Under the pieces are notes generated by a model. The model did no database searches. It was not told the DNA's origin and saw only the letters and a list, made by a program, of their open reading frames with translations. 64,000 bases of DNA from Anisodus tanguticus (lineage: Eukaryota > Streptophyta > Magnoliopsida > Solanales > Solanaceae). Within the stretch, counting starts at the first letter, position 1. Each line of letters begins with the position of its first letter. Below are positions 23,538 to 35,478 of this stretch, piece after piece. The position numbers and the translations under genes were made by a program. The stretch spans positions 41,305,305 to 41,369,304 of the forward strand of contig CM067549.1 in NCBI GenBank assembly GCA_034509755.1, in the 5' to 3' direction.

Positions 23538-23670
23538 TCTTTTTTTCTTTGACGAGAGGGGTTGTTCAAATGGTAAGCGTCCTCCACTTTTTACTCGAAG
23601 ATTATAAGTTCAAGTCACGGAGCATAAGGAGAGCTCCAGGAGAAGGGATTAAAAAAATCTTTTTTCCTTT
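23538..23670 (+). mobile_element. Short tRNA-like SINE
   Basis: The body at 23551-23657 has GGTTGTTCAAATGGTAAGCG (A-box-like) and AAGTTCAAGTCACGG (B-box-like) and ends in an A-run. It is flanked by near-identical 13-bp repeats TCTTTTTTTCTTT and TCTTTTTTCCTTT. It belongs to a different family from the two SINEs in the HPt gene. Confidence 0.72.
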
Positions 23671-23999
23671 CCCTTCTTAGCAGTTGTTTTACAGATACAT
23701 GAACTGGAGATCATTTCAATAAAAGAGCATCATCAAATAAATTAAAGAAAAAGGCATGAATGAAGAGAATATCTATATAGTTTAGTGAATCGTTGATTTA
23801 ACTGACGACCATTATATTAGATACAGATTGCACAGATGGTTGTTACCAATTATATTATCATATTGTTACTTTAAATAGGATGTTTGTTTTTATTTATCCG
23901 TAAAACGGTATAGTTGAATTTGTATACGTGGTCAAGGACACATGGATTTCAAGTGACACGTTAGACATGAATTATACTTAAGATAAATAATAATAAGAT

Positions 24000-25620
24000 A
24001 AAGCAAGTGATAATTAGCATGAGCCTTGTGATAGCTTCTGGGGAAAAATGACGATGACTTGTATAGAAACACAGAAATCCAGAGAATAACAGTGAGTATT
24101 TTTTAATAGCTTGAATCTAATGGGTTACAATGGAATAATGTGCCCTATTTATACATGACCTACATGGGTAAATAATTGGACAATCAATCTCTCAATAAAT
24201 ACCATTAAAGACTTCTGGAAGGCGTATAACCGGCTTTAGTAATGGTCGTCCGTTACAACGGAAACGGCTCTTATCCTTCTTTATTACCGGTACCGGCTTT
24301 GTTGGTGTTGCTCCCGATACCGTGCATACCAAATCATTAGTGCTATAATCTGACGTGGGTCTGACTCAGCCTCACACTCCATGTGTCACACCATAATTCA
24401 TACAATTGTCTTATATGAATTTTTCCCTGTACAGATAGTCCCCGCACTTTACGGTCGCAAATCTTGTGTAACCGAGAAGTGAATTTGAACTGCCAACCAA
24501 TCGACACTCTGCGTTCTGGCAGAAAAACTCTGAAGAATGATGTCCACATATTTTGATGATCCGATCTTCACCTTAATGAAACAACGACACCTTTTTGACT
24601 TCCCTCAATTTATGAAAGACCTGCAGAGTAATGATGAGGCGTGCTATCTAATCATCCCTGATCTGACACCTACGTGTTGCCGCCGATTAGCGTTCGACAC
24701 TTCCTTTTTTCAAATCATGCCACAGCTTCTTCACTTATAAATACTCCACTAACCTAACGATTTAGCCATTCTTCCTTTATTTTCACAAAAACATATCCAA
24801 ATTTCTGATTGTTACCTCATTTTTCTCCACAATTACGACTAACCCTATCAGACGTAGCAATACTTCTTCACGCAAGAGCAACCCTAGCTCTCAAGCAAGG
24901 GACTCTTCCCTCCAAAATCCTTCGGTCTCTTCGATACTACCGAAAACATGGTGTTTCACTCAGGATCTTCAAAAGACAACTTAGAAAGTCCTTCCTGGCG
25001 GTAGGGACATCCCCACCGATGATTACAAAACCTAGATTACCGCCGACATACTACACACGGTGAAGACCAATTATGACTGGGAAACAATTGAAGTCATAAT
25101 TCCCACTAGGTGAGGAAAGGATCACTTCTTACAGAGAAGGGTATTCTTATGTTTATACTTACCCATTTTCCATGAGACTCTGGGACAAGACTGATGACGT
25201 CATTCTAGAATTTTGCCGATGGTACACATTGTGCATAGCTCAGGTTGGCCCTCATATATGGAGGGCAGTCGCGTACCTCTGACATTCGCTCTGGAGGCCA
25301 AAGTCGACTTTACTTTGGACCACATGATTCGTCTTTACTCCCCATGCAATTTTTATGACGTAGTTATCATTCTGCACCGCCGAGGAAGCAAGAGCATTCT
25401 TTCTAGTCTTGATGATGATCGTGACCGAAGCTGGACGGAAAGATACATCATTATTCAGACTGCCAATCTCTTACCTCCTGACAACAATTGCCTAATCCCA
25501 AAGGAATACCACCGTAAGTTTGAATTTATGATTTTTTTTCTTAAGCAGTTCATTCCTACTTTTGACTGGGTTAAATTCTTTCCTCAGCTACCATATGAGA
25601 GCATGCGCACATAAAGGAGG
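24000..25620 (+). mobile_element. LTR-like region with gag-like open frame (gypsy/Tat-like relic)
   Basis: The open frame 25213-25614 contains SRVPLTFALEAKVDFTLDHM and SSLDDDRDRSWTERYIIIQT, a type of sequence I associate with repetitive gag-like or 'plant transposon' proteins of Solanaceae. It ends FIPTFDWVKFFPQLPYESMR. Upstream at 24809-25063 is another broken frame, and 24050-24530 has an LTR-like character (ACAGATAGTCCCCGCACTTT). No protease or RT is found. Family assignment is tentative, and no TSD could be read. Confidence 0.5.
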
Positions 25621-26198
25621 TTAAGCTGTGTTGTATGGGCTATTTTCACATGATTTAAGCTATTAAATGGAGTTGTAAAAGTATGAATATCATGGTAGGA
25701 AGGAGTAGGGGTAAGGATGAAGGTTTTTGGGCTGATACATGTCGAATTTGACCTAGAAACGACCTTATGAAGTATTGCACATAAGTTGTTCGATAAATGT
25801 CTAAGTGAACTTCCCTATAAGATATGAATTTGTTATTGATATCCAACCTTCATGTGATATAGATAATCCTCTGTAGAAGGCGCGAGGACTCGCGGGACTT
25901 GCATAGCCTCGAAAATAAGGTATGTATGACTTTCTTTCTTCTTTTGACATGATCTATATAAATGGGACATAAATGCAACACTACTTCATAACGATTCCAC
26001 TATTAGTAACTAGAAGTATTTATGTTGATTCATGATCAGACAATATTGCTTCCAGGAAGTTTATTCATGATTAGTGAGTTTTATAGAGTCATGTAATGAT
26101 AATGATGTTAGTTTCATAATGTTGATCAGAGGTGTAACGACCTTAAGTCACTCCGACTGGGGTTGGTAAGCATGATATGTCCTTCAGTTGATCATCAT

Positions 26199-26212
26199 AC
26201 ACACACACACAC

Positions 26213-26286
<74 letters not shown>
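26199..26286. repeat. Compound (CA)n-(AT)n microsatellite
   Basis: A short CA run of about 7 units is followed by AT repeats from about 26214 to 26286. The ORF crossing it is an artefact of the repeat. Confidence 0.97.
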
Positions 26287-26289
<3 letters not shown>

Positions 26290-26298
26290 TTTATATTG

Positions 26299-26468
26299 CC
26301 CTCAGAGGCCTATGGCGTTATATACGCAGCTTATACATGTATGACATTGATATTATTACCCTTAGAGGCCTATGGCGTTATATACACAGCTTATACATAC
26401 ATGATATTGATGATATTAGTCACAGAGGACTACGACGTTATATACGCAATTATTATACACATCTATAC
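26299..26468. repeat. 60-bp tandem repeat, about 2.8 copies
   Basis: Units start at 26299, 26359 and 26419. Each contains AGAGGCCTATGGCGTTATAT (third copy diverged: AGAGGACTACGACGTTATAT) and CAGCTTATACAT. They lie inside the gypsy LTR fragment. Confidence 0.9.
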
Positions 26469-27089
26469 AGTTTGATGCATTGTGATATTATGTGTTTTAG
26501 GTGGTATCTCTATTGTTCTTTCCCTTATTGATGTTTTATTTACTTCGATTATACCCTACATATTCAGTATATTCTTTTGTACTGACGTTCCCATTTCTAG
26601 GGCAGTGTTCATGCCCACAGGTGCAGATAGACCGATGGACGTACCTCCTCCGTAGGGTGCCCGTTTTCAGTTGTTGATATTTGCACTCCACTTCTCTAGA
26701 GTTTTTGTCTGGAGTTTCTAGGTTTATATATACATATGTTTTGGTATTTTGGGTACGTCATGGCCAAGTTCCGACCCGCTGTTGTATTATAGTATTCATA
26801 GAGGCTTGCAGACTAGTATCAGTACATATTCATCTTGTCTGGCCTTGTCGGCCTTCTTGTCAGTTATCTATACTTTTGATATGGCCTCGTCGGCCTTGGT
26901 TATGTATATATATAATGTCGTTGGGCCTTTTTTGGTTGCAGGTGGTACCTTTTTATCCTTTTATGATAATTTACAGGCCTTGTGGGTCCCATCGATATGT
27001 TAAAGCTCTCAGATACTATAGTCGGTTCGCTTGGGTCTTCAGGTGTTAGGTGCCGGCCACCCGCATCCCTCCAAGGTTGGGGTGTGACA

Positions 27090-27353
27090 AAAACTTTTGG
27101 TAACTGACGTTCTCGTTTATAAGGGATACACAGTTACTTTCTCTATGATAAAAAATCAACAAGGAAATTCTTCCATCTCCCAAAAAAGAACACATATAGA
27201 TAAAAAGGATATTTAGTTCGTGAATACTAACTTTGTTTCCTGAAGAATTGAAGTTCGACTTGGAGCAATTCTTTGGTGGCAAGTTCAACAATTAATCTTC
27301 CGCTACGTTACCAGGTACACAATTGTTGACTCACCCCGTTATTGATTTCTAAC
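27090..27353. other. Unassigned sequence between LTR fragment and right inverted arm
   Basis: It includes TGGAGCAATTCTTTGGTGGC and AATTAATCTTCCGCTACGTT, which look like the untranslated region of a retroelement, possibly a continuation of the 24-25.6 kb relic interrupted by the gypsy LTR. There is no gene. Confidence 0.35.
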
Positions 27354-27446
27354 AGGTAGTAATCATTTAGTTTCTTTTCTTCAATGTGTATTACTATACG
27401 TTGCCGCATTTTCTTTTTTATCTTTCTTTTTTGTTGTTATATTTTT

Positions 27447-28042
27447 TATCACGATCCCTGAAAGGGATCCTGATGGCACCTACATAATCCCACCACGTAA
27501 GAGAACCACTCCCGAATCATTAAACTTGACATAACATAAGTGAAGCGAAATAAATATAATTACTACATAAGCTGTCTGATAATATAATGCGGAAGAAAAT
27601 GATAAGTCTGATACATCCAAAATAACCCGAGTGATTTAGTATGTGAGTACAAGAGCTCTAAGTAACAATCAGGATATCATATCAAAAGCATGTGTGATGA
27701 GTAAGCAAGTCAATCAACTATGGTGACGAGCCCACATATGGCGGCAAGCCCAAATAATCAGCAATCGAAACCAGCATAAGGCTAATTCCCTAAATCATCC
27801 CATCATCACAGTTCAACACCGGTACCTACTCAGACGTTCATCACAACTACCTGAGTGGCACCCTCAAACATGCCCAATACCCCTCAATATTTATAACGAA
27901 TTACGCACTTCTATCGAAGTCTCAAAAACTAAACCGTAGCCTACCTCAAAGCCGAGCATGAGTGTTACACGATCAAGCCTCAGTGACAGCCTTGCCCTTC
28001 CTTTGCACCTCGTGATGGTCGAAGTGTATCCATGTATATATA
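27447..28042 (-). repeat. Truncated 3' LTR of the gypsy element
   Basis: It matches the other LTR in two blocks: 27447-27660 with 30198-30405 (words GATAAGTCTGATACATCC, AGTACAAGAGCTCTAA) and 27668-28042 with 37836-38220 (CAGGATATCATATC, ATGTGTGATGAGTAA). A stretch of about 1 kb between the blocks is deleted here, as is the U3 side. Confidence 0.85.
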
Positions 28043-28405
28043 TTATCCGTTAATATAAGAAATGACCTTCTTAGGAGCAGAGATGGGAGTGCCCCTCCAC
28101 TCTAACCTTGGAAGACCATGCATAGCTAGAGTGACCGTCTTGGAATAGCAATCCAGAATCGCATGATATGGTGATAACCAATCCATACCCAAGATAACAT
28201 CAAAATCCATCATATATAAGATAACCAAATCTACCCAAGTGTCGTACCCCATGAAAGTAACTACACACATGCGATATACTCTATCTACAATCACAGAATT
28301 ACCGACTAGTGTAGACATACGAATAGGAACATTAAGCATATCACACCACATCTCCAATTTAGCAAAAAAGTAAGCAGACACAAAATAATTTATACCCTCG
28401 ATCAA
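28043..28405 (-). pseudogene. Gypsy protease, 3' part of gag-pro, degenerate
   Basis: The open frame has the C-terminal protease signature VILYMMDFDVILGMDWLSPY followed by HAILDCYSKTV, characteristic of Del/Tekay gypsy elements. The N-terminal active-site D-S/T-G is not present in the expected place (the region reads IEGINYFVSAYF), so the catalytic Asp appears lost. Polymerase sequence that should follow is absent: the frame runs directly into LTR. Confidence 0.75.
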
Positions 28406-28467
28406 ATAATATAGTAGCAGATTTATGATAGACTAAGATGATACCTGTGATGACTACATCAGATGCC

Positions 28468-30010
28468 TCAGCCTGGACACTGCCAGGGAATGCATAGCAA
28501 CTGGTGCGTCCACCTCAGACTGAGTACCCTCCCAGCCACCTCAGCCTGAACAAGCTCCTTCTCTCCCCGACTGGGATCCACCACGCCCATACTGATGGCC
28601 ACCATGACCCAACACTGATACCCCTCATCTAACCTAACTACCACCCTAGATGGTTGTGTTGGATTCTTGGGTACACAGGCTGCACTCGATATAAGTCTGG
28701 GGTAATACCTCTTGAATGCCCAACTTATCCACACTCAAAATAGGTCCGTTGAAGGCCGATGAATAGATATCGAAGAACCTGAACCACCATGGTCAGAATA
28801 TCTAGGCTGAGAACCCCTGGACGATTGTCCCCCACTGTAACCATCTATAATCTGTAGAGCTGCTTGAGTCAGTCGACTGTACTACGACTGCTGATATCTC
28901 CCCTGATACACATAACCACGAGAAGTAGAACCATTGAACTGACTATGTCACCTAGCCCTCTTATCGGGCTCATATCTAGGCAATCCGCCTCTCACAGACT
29001 CCATCATCCTGGCATGCTCTGCCACAGTCTCAAAAGAAGCTCCCGAAGCCACCAACTGCAACATAACCAACTGAAGCAGAATACACAATCCTCTAACAAA
29101 ATATCTCACTCATTCTGCCTCGATAGTAACAACGGTGCCACATAACGGGATAAGGCATGGAAGTGAGTCTCAAACTACACAACTGAAGAGTTGCCCTGAC
29201 CAATCTTCTGAAACTCATCACACTTGCACGGCCGCAAGCTCAATGGCACATACTTCTCCAAGAAGACCCTTTAGAATCTAACCTATGTCAATGGAGGTGT
29301 CCCCGCGAGCAAGTAATCAACATACGCCCTCCACTACTGCTTTGCATCACCCAGAAGCTGAAGGACCACAAAATCGACTCAATGAGTCTCAATAATACCC
29401 AGAGTATGCAACCTCTCATGGATGCTCACGGTGAACTCATACGCGTCCTCTTCAGGTTGACTATAAAACAATGGAGGCTTTATATCAAAAAGTGCTCCCA
29501 AATCTTTCACACATCGCAGGTCATAGATGTCCCTCCAATAGGCTAGGGACCAAACTCTGGAGCATGAACCTCATCTATACAAGATGTTGATATCGCCACA
29601 GGCTAGTACTAGGCATACGAAACTCGGGGTATGAGTCTGCCCCCCTCCCATATGGGTCTGAGAACCACCCGGGATAGTAGAATGTACATGTGTCTGAGAA
29701 AAATCAACGAGAACACTCAATAACCTTATCAGCGTGTCCTGTAAGACTGTAGTGGCAATAAATCCAGGTTGATCCTGGGCTAGCCACATCTCATCCTCTA
29801 ACAAATCATCCTGAGGCTCAATATATGATTCTGGACTCTGATCTATCATGAGCCTAACCAGCTCTCTGTGCTCTGCCCTGAGTTGGTGTTGCTACTCTGG
29901 CTCTATCCTGACCCTGAGCGTGTACTCAACCACATCCATACACGGCTGGTGTCGATGCATGTGCCTCCTCTCTCGCAACGTCAGTACGAGTCCTCACCAT
30001 CTATGAGAGA
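28468..30010 (-). pseudogene. Gypsy gag, broken
   Basis: Several short frames on the - strand (for example 29849-29571 with FIATTVLQDTLIRLL, and 28734-28468) cover where gag should lie between the primer site and the protease. Stops and frame changes are frequent. I could not read a clean zinc knuckle. The assignment rests mainly on position. Confidence 0.55.
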
Positions 30011-30624
30011 ATAGAAAAAAAGGTCAAATACCAATTTGATTTAACTTAGCACGAAAGGAATGAAGAAAGTGAAATTTTCTAAATATTGTATAGCCTCCTG
30101 AATATAAGTACGGATGTATCTGCACCAATCCGCAAGACTCTACTAGACATTGCTCTTGTACTTAAGACTGTTAACCTAGGGCTATGATACCAACTTTGTC
30201 ACAACCCCTTTTCAGGGATCGTGATGGCACCTGCATAATCCCACCACGTAGGTGAACCACTCCCTAATCATTAAATATGACATAACATAAGTAAAATGGA
30301 ATAAATACAAATACAACATAAGTTGTCTGATAATATAATGCGGGAGAAAATGATAAGTCTGATACATCCAAAATAACCCCGAATGATCTAGTATGTGAGT
30401 ACAAGAGCTCTAATACAACAATATAGTATGAAAATCAATGGAATCAAGTGCAAAATCGAGTACATGATGTTAAAGTTTGAAGACATGTCTCTAGGTCAAA
30501 TATAAAGACGATAAAAGATATAAGCAATCTAGGGCATGCTGGAGAAGGCATCATCACCCTGATAGTTGGGGATCAACCGCTTGAACTTAACCATGCGGTC
30601 TCGAGCTAGTCATCAGGTTTGTAT

Positions 30625-31822
30625 GTGCATCAACAAACCTAGCAGGTAAACATATTGTAATTTGTCAACTATTTAAAGAAGGAAAAATAGTAATATAAGC
30701 GAAGATGATGAAAAGCTAAAAATGAAGATACCATGTACTTTGGAAAAATTCCAAGAATGGATCAGTGCAAAAAGGGCTATTGGATTATAACCTTGAAATC
30801 CAAGATAGAGGACATGTTAAGAGCCATAAAGGCATGCATTATTGGAACCATGAAAGGTGGAGATGTGGAAGAATTAATTACATTATATTAGAACAAATGA
30901 TATATTATCACATGACACTATTGAACTTACTAATATGCATGATAGAATTATGAATCTGAAGCATAGACATGCTAAAGAAACTCTGGACCAATATCAAGCA
31001 TTAACAAGCCAGAGAAGAAGGCACGTGATCAATACTAAACATGTTATCACTTCTACAGATACTACTATGAAAATAGAAGGATCCTTTAATGCTTTTGCAT
31101 GATACGGCCAAATGAAGTTTAACTACATCAAGCCACAATGTAATACTTTGATACGGCCCAAATGTAGTCTAACTACAGTAAGCCCATTTATTACCCATAT
31201 TACAATTCATATTACGATCAAGGAATCATCCAGATGCAACAAACCAGATATTCGAGAAAAATATGGCAAGATAAGCTGACAAAGACAGATAAAGATAGCT
31301 GACACCAATGGAAAAAGAAGGCAGCTGAAAAATTATTTGTGGAAAAAATGGCAGTGGTACCAACAATTATAAAAGCCATCGGACCCATGAAGATGACAAA
31401 GTTGAAAAAATCACAATAAGACAAAAGCAATTCTCTGCAAAGATGAAATCATTTTCTACAAAGATGAAGGGAAAAGGCACCATACAACTTTTGACCAAGT
31501 TGCAATCAGAACCTGTAGAATTTATGACTTTTTAAAACATTTGTCATTTTGTAATAATGTAGGTGGCAACCGAGAAATCAGGTAGTCAGCTTACCATTTG
31601 AGGTTATCTTTATAAAGAACCTCATTGTAACATTTAAAACCAACTTTTGAAATACAAGAACTTCTATCTTTTGAATATTTTCTCCCATGCTTAGCTAAAA
31701 CACTCTCTTAGTCTATAATCCATATCAATAACAATATCATAATAGCAGATAAAAACACTTTGAAAGTTTATATTTAGAACCATATTAGTCCAAAGACCCT
31801 CATCTCTAAAGGATTTTTAGGA
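30625..31822 (+). repeat. Pararetroviral inverted repeat, + oriented arm
   Basis: It is the reverse complement of 32166-33385. It carries the end of the last viral ORF (30765-31100, with the reading QKGLLDYNLEIQDRGHVK) and the downstream intergenic/promoter region. The arms are separated by a 343-bp spacer (31823-32165). Confidence 0.88.
31611..31617 (+). promoter_or_regulatory. TATA box of the viral promoter, + arm
   Basis: TATAAAG follows a purine-rich intergenic stretch and precedes ACCTCATTGTAAC, the likely start and leader of the pararetroviral transcript. The same box is mirrored in the other arm. Confidence 0.5.
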
Positions 31823-32165
31823 AAAGTATGTTGAGTCTCCTAGCACCTAGGCCATTTATCCCGTTATCAGTGAAGAAAAAAGGGAGTCAAGAGCCAGGGT
31901 GAGTGAGCATTCCAGTGACCTGAAAAATCTATAAGAGGTTTGATTTTTAAACTATGTGTTTTAAATTATAATCTTGATAAATGTAGTCTGCAATTATGAT
32001 GTTGAAATTGGTTGAAGGTTATAGACTTTTATTTAAAAATGAATTATGAGCTAATAATAACCGCTTCAATACTACATGTTTGTTATTTGATAGACTTTGT
32101 TAATAACTTGAATAAACTACCATCTAGATTTCTACCCTCTTTACGGTTACTAGATGATGAAAAGA

Positions 32166-33385
32166 TCCTAAAAATTCTTTAGAGATAAGGGTCTTTGGAC
32201 TAATATGGTTCTAAATATAAACTTTAAAAGTATTTTTTTCTCTGCTATTATGATATTATTATTCATATGGATTATAGACTAAGAGAGTGTTTTAGCTAAG
32301 CATGGGAGAAAATATTCAAAAGATAGAAGTTCTTGTATTTCAAAAGTTGGTTTTAAATGTTACAATGAGACTCTTTATATAGGATAACCTCAACTGGTAA
32401 ACTGGCTACCTGATTTCTCGGTTGCCACCTACATTATTACAAAATGACAAATGCTTTAAAAAGTCATAAATTCTACAGGTTCTGATTGCAACTTGGTCAA
32501 AAGTTGTATAGTGCCTTGTCCCTTCATCTTTGTAGAAAATGATTTCATCTTTGCAGAGAATTGCTTTTGTCTTATTGTGATTTTTTCAACTTTGTCATCT
32601 TCATGGGTCCGACGGCTTTTATAATTGTTGGTACCACTGCCATTTTTTCCACAAATAATTTTTCAGCTGCCTTCTTTTTCCATTAGTGTCAGCTATCTTT
32701 ATCTGTTTTTGTCAGCTTATCTTGCCACATTTTTCTCAAATATCTGGTTTGTTGCATCTGGATGATTCCTTGATAGTAATATGAATTGTAATATGGGTAA
32801 TATATGGGCTTACTGTAGTTAGACTACATTTGAGTCATATCAAAGTATTACATTGTGGCTTGCTGTAGTTAAATTACATTTGGTCGTATCATGCAAAAGC
32901 ATTAGAGGATCCTTCTCTTTTCATAGTAGTATCTGTAGAAGTGATAACATGTTTAGTATTGATCACATGCCTTCTTCTCTGGCTTGTTAATTCTTGATAT
33001 TGGTCCAGAGTTTCTTTAGCATGTCTATGCTTCAGATTTATAATTTTTATCATGCATATTAGTAAGTTCAATAGTGTCCTGTGATAATATATCATTGTTC
33101 TAATATAATTTAATTAATTCTTCCACATCTCCACCTTTCGTGGTTCCAATAATGCATGCCTTTTTGTCTCTTAACATGTCCTCTATCTTGGATTTCAAGG
33201 TTATAATCCAATAGCCCTTTTTGCACTGAGCCATCTTGGAATTTTTCCAAAGTACATGGTATCTTCATTTTTAGATTTTCATCATCTCCGTTGATATTAC
33301 TATTTTTCCCCGTTTTAAATAGTTGACAAATTATAATAGATTTACCTGTCAGGTCTGTTGAAGCATCAAATAGTTGTGTACCATA
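32166..33385 (-). repeat. Pararetroviral inverted repeat, - oriented arm
   Basis: It is the mirror of 30625-31822. It is continuous on its outer side with the last-ORF region and RNase H region of the - strand viral fragment, so this is the parental orientation of the larger piece. Confidence 0.88.
32373..32379 (-). promoter_or_regulatory. TATA box of the viral promoter, - arm
   Basis: This is the complement of CTTTATA. It is the mirror of the box at 31611-31617 and fires away from the adjoining last ORF. The two viral promoter copies face each other across the spacer. Confidence 0.45.
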
Positions 33386-33983
33386 TATACCTTTTTCAAA
33401 TGAATCTGTCATGGCTTTAGTGGATTCTATAATAATACTGGGAAATTTAAAAATATTATACATAGTTTCATCCACTATTATTTTATCAATAAAAACCATA
33501 GGTAAAAAAATTTACTACTATGTCAGGGTTCGCAATTTCACTACATAAATATCTTGGGTATTTACTTAATTTAGCACTTCGCAAAATATTAGGTTTAGAT
33601 TTATAATCATAAAATCTATTAATTTGTTCATAAGCAGTAATATAGTCAGGTTTATGCTTTAATTTATCACTCATTGTTATCGTTGCTGATATCTGAGAAG
33701 ATGAAGATGATAACTGAGAAGATGAAGATGGTGTAGTAGATGGCATGGTTGCAAGTTTAGATGCAAAGATTTTTGGGAGTGTAGTAGGAATATTTGGTTT
33801 TTCGTTAGTAGGTTTAGGAGATTTCAAGGCTTTTAGGGTTTGTAAATCTTGTACTGCCTCTTTAAGTTGGTTTACTAGATGAGTATTTTCTTGTAATTTG
33901 GTAATGATGATTTCATGATTTTGGGTAATGAATTCTACCACATTGGTAATATAGTCTTCCAGATTGTCACTATTGACTGACAT
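32884..33983 (-). pseudogene. Last viral ORF (transactivator position), broken
   Basis: It starts at 33983 with a coiled-coil-prone N-terminus (ENTHLVNQLKEAVQDLQTLK), a Ser/Pro/Thr-rich linker and a conserved-looking block with YEQINRFYDYKSKPNI. A frameshift near 33490 moves the reading to the frame at 33499-33110, which contains YGTQLFDASTDLTGKSIIIC. Further stops follow after 33110. Its position, after RNase H and before the intergenic promoter, is where caulimovirids carry the translational transactivator/inclusion-body gene. That function is inferred from position only. Confidence 0.55.
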
Positions 33984-34019
33984 TGTTGTACCTGCTAAGA
34001 AAATCAGCTAAAATGTTCT

Positions 34020-34604
34020 TAGTTCCAGAGATATTTTTAACAATAAAAGAATGATTGTCATTTTCTTCTTTTATTAAGTTCTGTTAAAGGATCTATCTTA
34101 TTAGTTATAAATGATTTCACCTGAGTATTATCAGTTCTAACCATAAATTTTACTGTTAATAAGTGATAATGAAATCTTTTTATTCCAAATTTTACAGCTA
34201 ATAATGCTTTTTCATTAATATGATAATTTTTCTCATTTGGTTTCCATGTTCCACCTTCGTATCCACATATCAAAGGTTTTTCTTTATCTATATCATTTTT
34301 TCATAAGCTATGAGGACTGTTCCCCATCCTATATCACTAGCATCAATAAAAAGTTCTAGTTATCTTGTTCCGTTGGTATTCTATGTTTTGGTAAAGTTTT
34401 TACTTTTTTCTTGATTTTATTTATAGCTTTAGTATGTTCTTCTATCCATTCAAATGTTATATTTTTCTTGGTTAAATCTTGCAATGGTTTTCTTAAGAGT
34501 GGTAAATCTTTTAGATGGTCTGAAGCATAATTTACTACTCCTAGAAATTGTTGTACTTCTTTTTTATTTTCTAGTTTTTCTTTAAAATTCTTGGTATGCT
34601 ATAG
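34020..34604 (-). pseudogene. Viral reverse transcriptase C-terminus and RNase H, truncated
   Basis: The readable words are VQQFLGVVNYASDHLKDLP (RT connection) and the RNase H part GGTWKPNEKNYHINEKALLA with FMVRTDNTQVKSF. A stop and frame change occur near 34360. The RT catalytic domain (palm, YxDD) is absent: the sequence upstream at 34606 belongs to another ORF, so a large deletion joined them. Confidence 0.8.
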
Positions 34605-34605
34605 A

Positions 34606-34809
34606 CTACATCCAATATGCTATTTTTCCAATTAAAGTTTTAGATATTAAGTCATAAATGTAATCCAGGTTATCAGTGTGTGTAGAGTTCATTAATTCTA
34701 TATACATTCCAAGATTCATTTCATCCATTATTATTAGGGTATTTTTTATCTGTTCTTTTACTATTATTTCGTTCCCTGTCGCATCAATTTTTTCGTTAGG
34801 GTTACTCAT
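34606..34809 (-). pseudogene. N-terminal piece of a viral ORF, probably coat protein region
   Basis: It starts at ATG 34809, overlaps the preceding ORF by 8 bases (ATGAGTAA) and runs 67 codons before meeting the deletion junction with RT sequence. It is acidic with NTLIIMDEMNLGMYIELMN. Coat protein is inferred from the ORF order only. Confidence 0.4.
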
Positions 34810-35026
34810 GATTATTTATTCTTTTCTTCCATCCATTTCCCATATCTATCCATATTTTATCAAATTTATTACATTGTTGCTCTAGTTGTTTTATCTCATC
34901 TTCTAATTTCATTTCTTTTGCACTGTATTCTAGGTATTTAAGTTGGGATATTATTTCTTCTGATAAAACTGTATTTATTATTCTTAATTTTTGTTTTTTC
35001 TTTTGTATCTTTCCCTGGATATTCAT
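34802..35026 (-). pseudogene. Small viral ORF, coiled-coil type
   Basis: It has 74 codons. The ATG at 35026 overlaps the TGA that ends the protease frame (ATGA). The middle is heptad-rich (LKYLEYSAKEMKLEDEIKQL). Size and coiled coil recall virion-associated-type proteins of caulimovirids, but no homology is established. Confidence 0.4.
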
Positions 35027-35478
35027 ATTTTATTTATAAATCTTGTTTTTCCTTGATCATTTACTTCAATTCCTTCATTATTAATTCTATAATCTATCAT
35101 GGTTAAAAAGTCACTTCCTAATAATAATTCATTAAAACTATCATATTCTATTATTCCTATATTTATTTTATATTCTAGATCTTGGATCTTGAATTTTAAA
35201 TTAATACTTTTGGTTATTATTATTTCTCTTTCATTTTTAGGATAATTACAAGTTTGTGGTTCTATTAGATTACAGTCTTTTTCGTTAACTTTACTTATAT
35301 GTATAAAACTTTTAATAGCTCCTGTATTTATTTCAGCTATACAATCAGTTGTTATGATATTAAATATTATTACTTTAATTCTCTATCTATTACTGGGTAT
35401 ATTTATTAGGTCTAATATTCTGGGTTGCATAATGCTTAGGCTAGTTTGTCTTGATATTGGTTTTTTTTTAATACTTAG
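35023..35478 (-). pseudogene. Viral aspartic protease domain, active site altered
   Basis: It is in frame downstream of the movement protein through two stops (about 35478 and 35380). The active-site region reads IAEINTGAIKSF, where D-T-G is expected, so the catalytic Asp is Asn. The second signature ELLLGSDFLTMIDYRINNEG fits retroviral-type proteases. It ends at a TGA overlapping the next ATG. Confidence 0.65.

Larger units (their letters stand above)
25621..27089 (+). mobile_element. Gypsy (Del/Tekay-like) LTR fragment
   Basis: No ORF here is coding. It carries words typical of Solanaceae gypsy LTRs: GGCGCGAGGACTCGCGGGAC, TGTAACGACC at 26131, GTGCAGATAGACCGATGGAC, TGGCCTCGTCGGCC, and a terminal GGTTGGGGTGTGACA ending at 27089. 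A 60-bp tandem repeat lies inside. The left boundary is uncertain and no matching TSD was found, so it may be truncated. Confidence 0.6.

Noticed and set aside
26163..26531. 122-codon + strand ORF
   Set aside because: It runs through a (CA)n-(AT)n microsatellite and a 60-bp tandem repeat in LTR sequence. The frame is an artefact.
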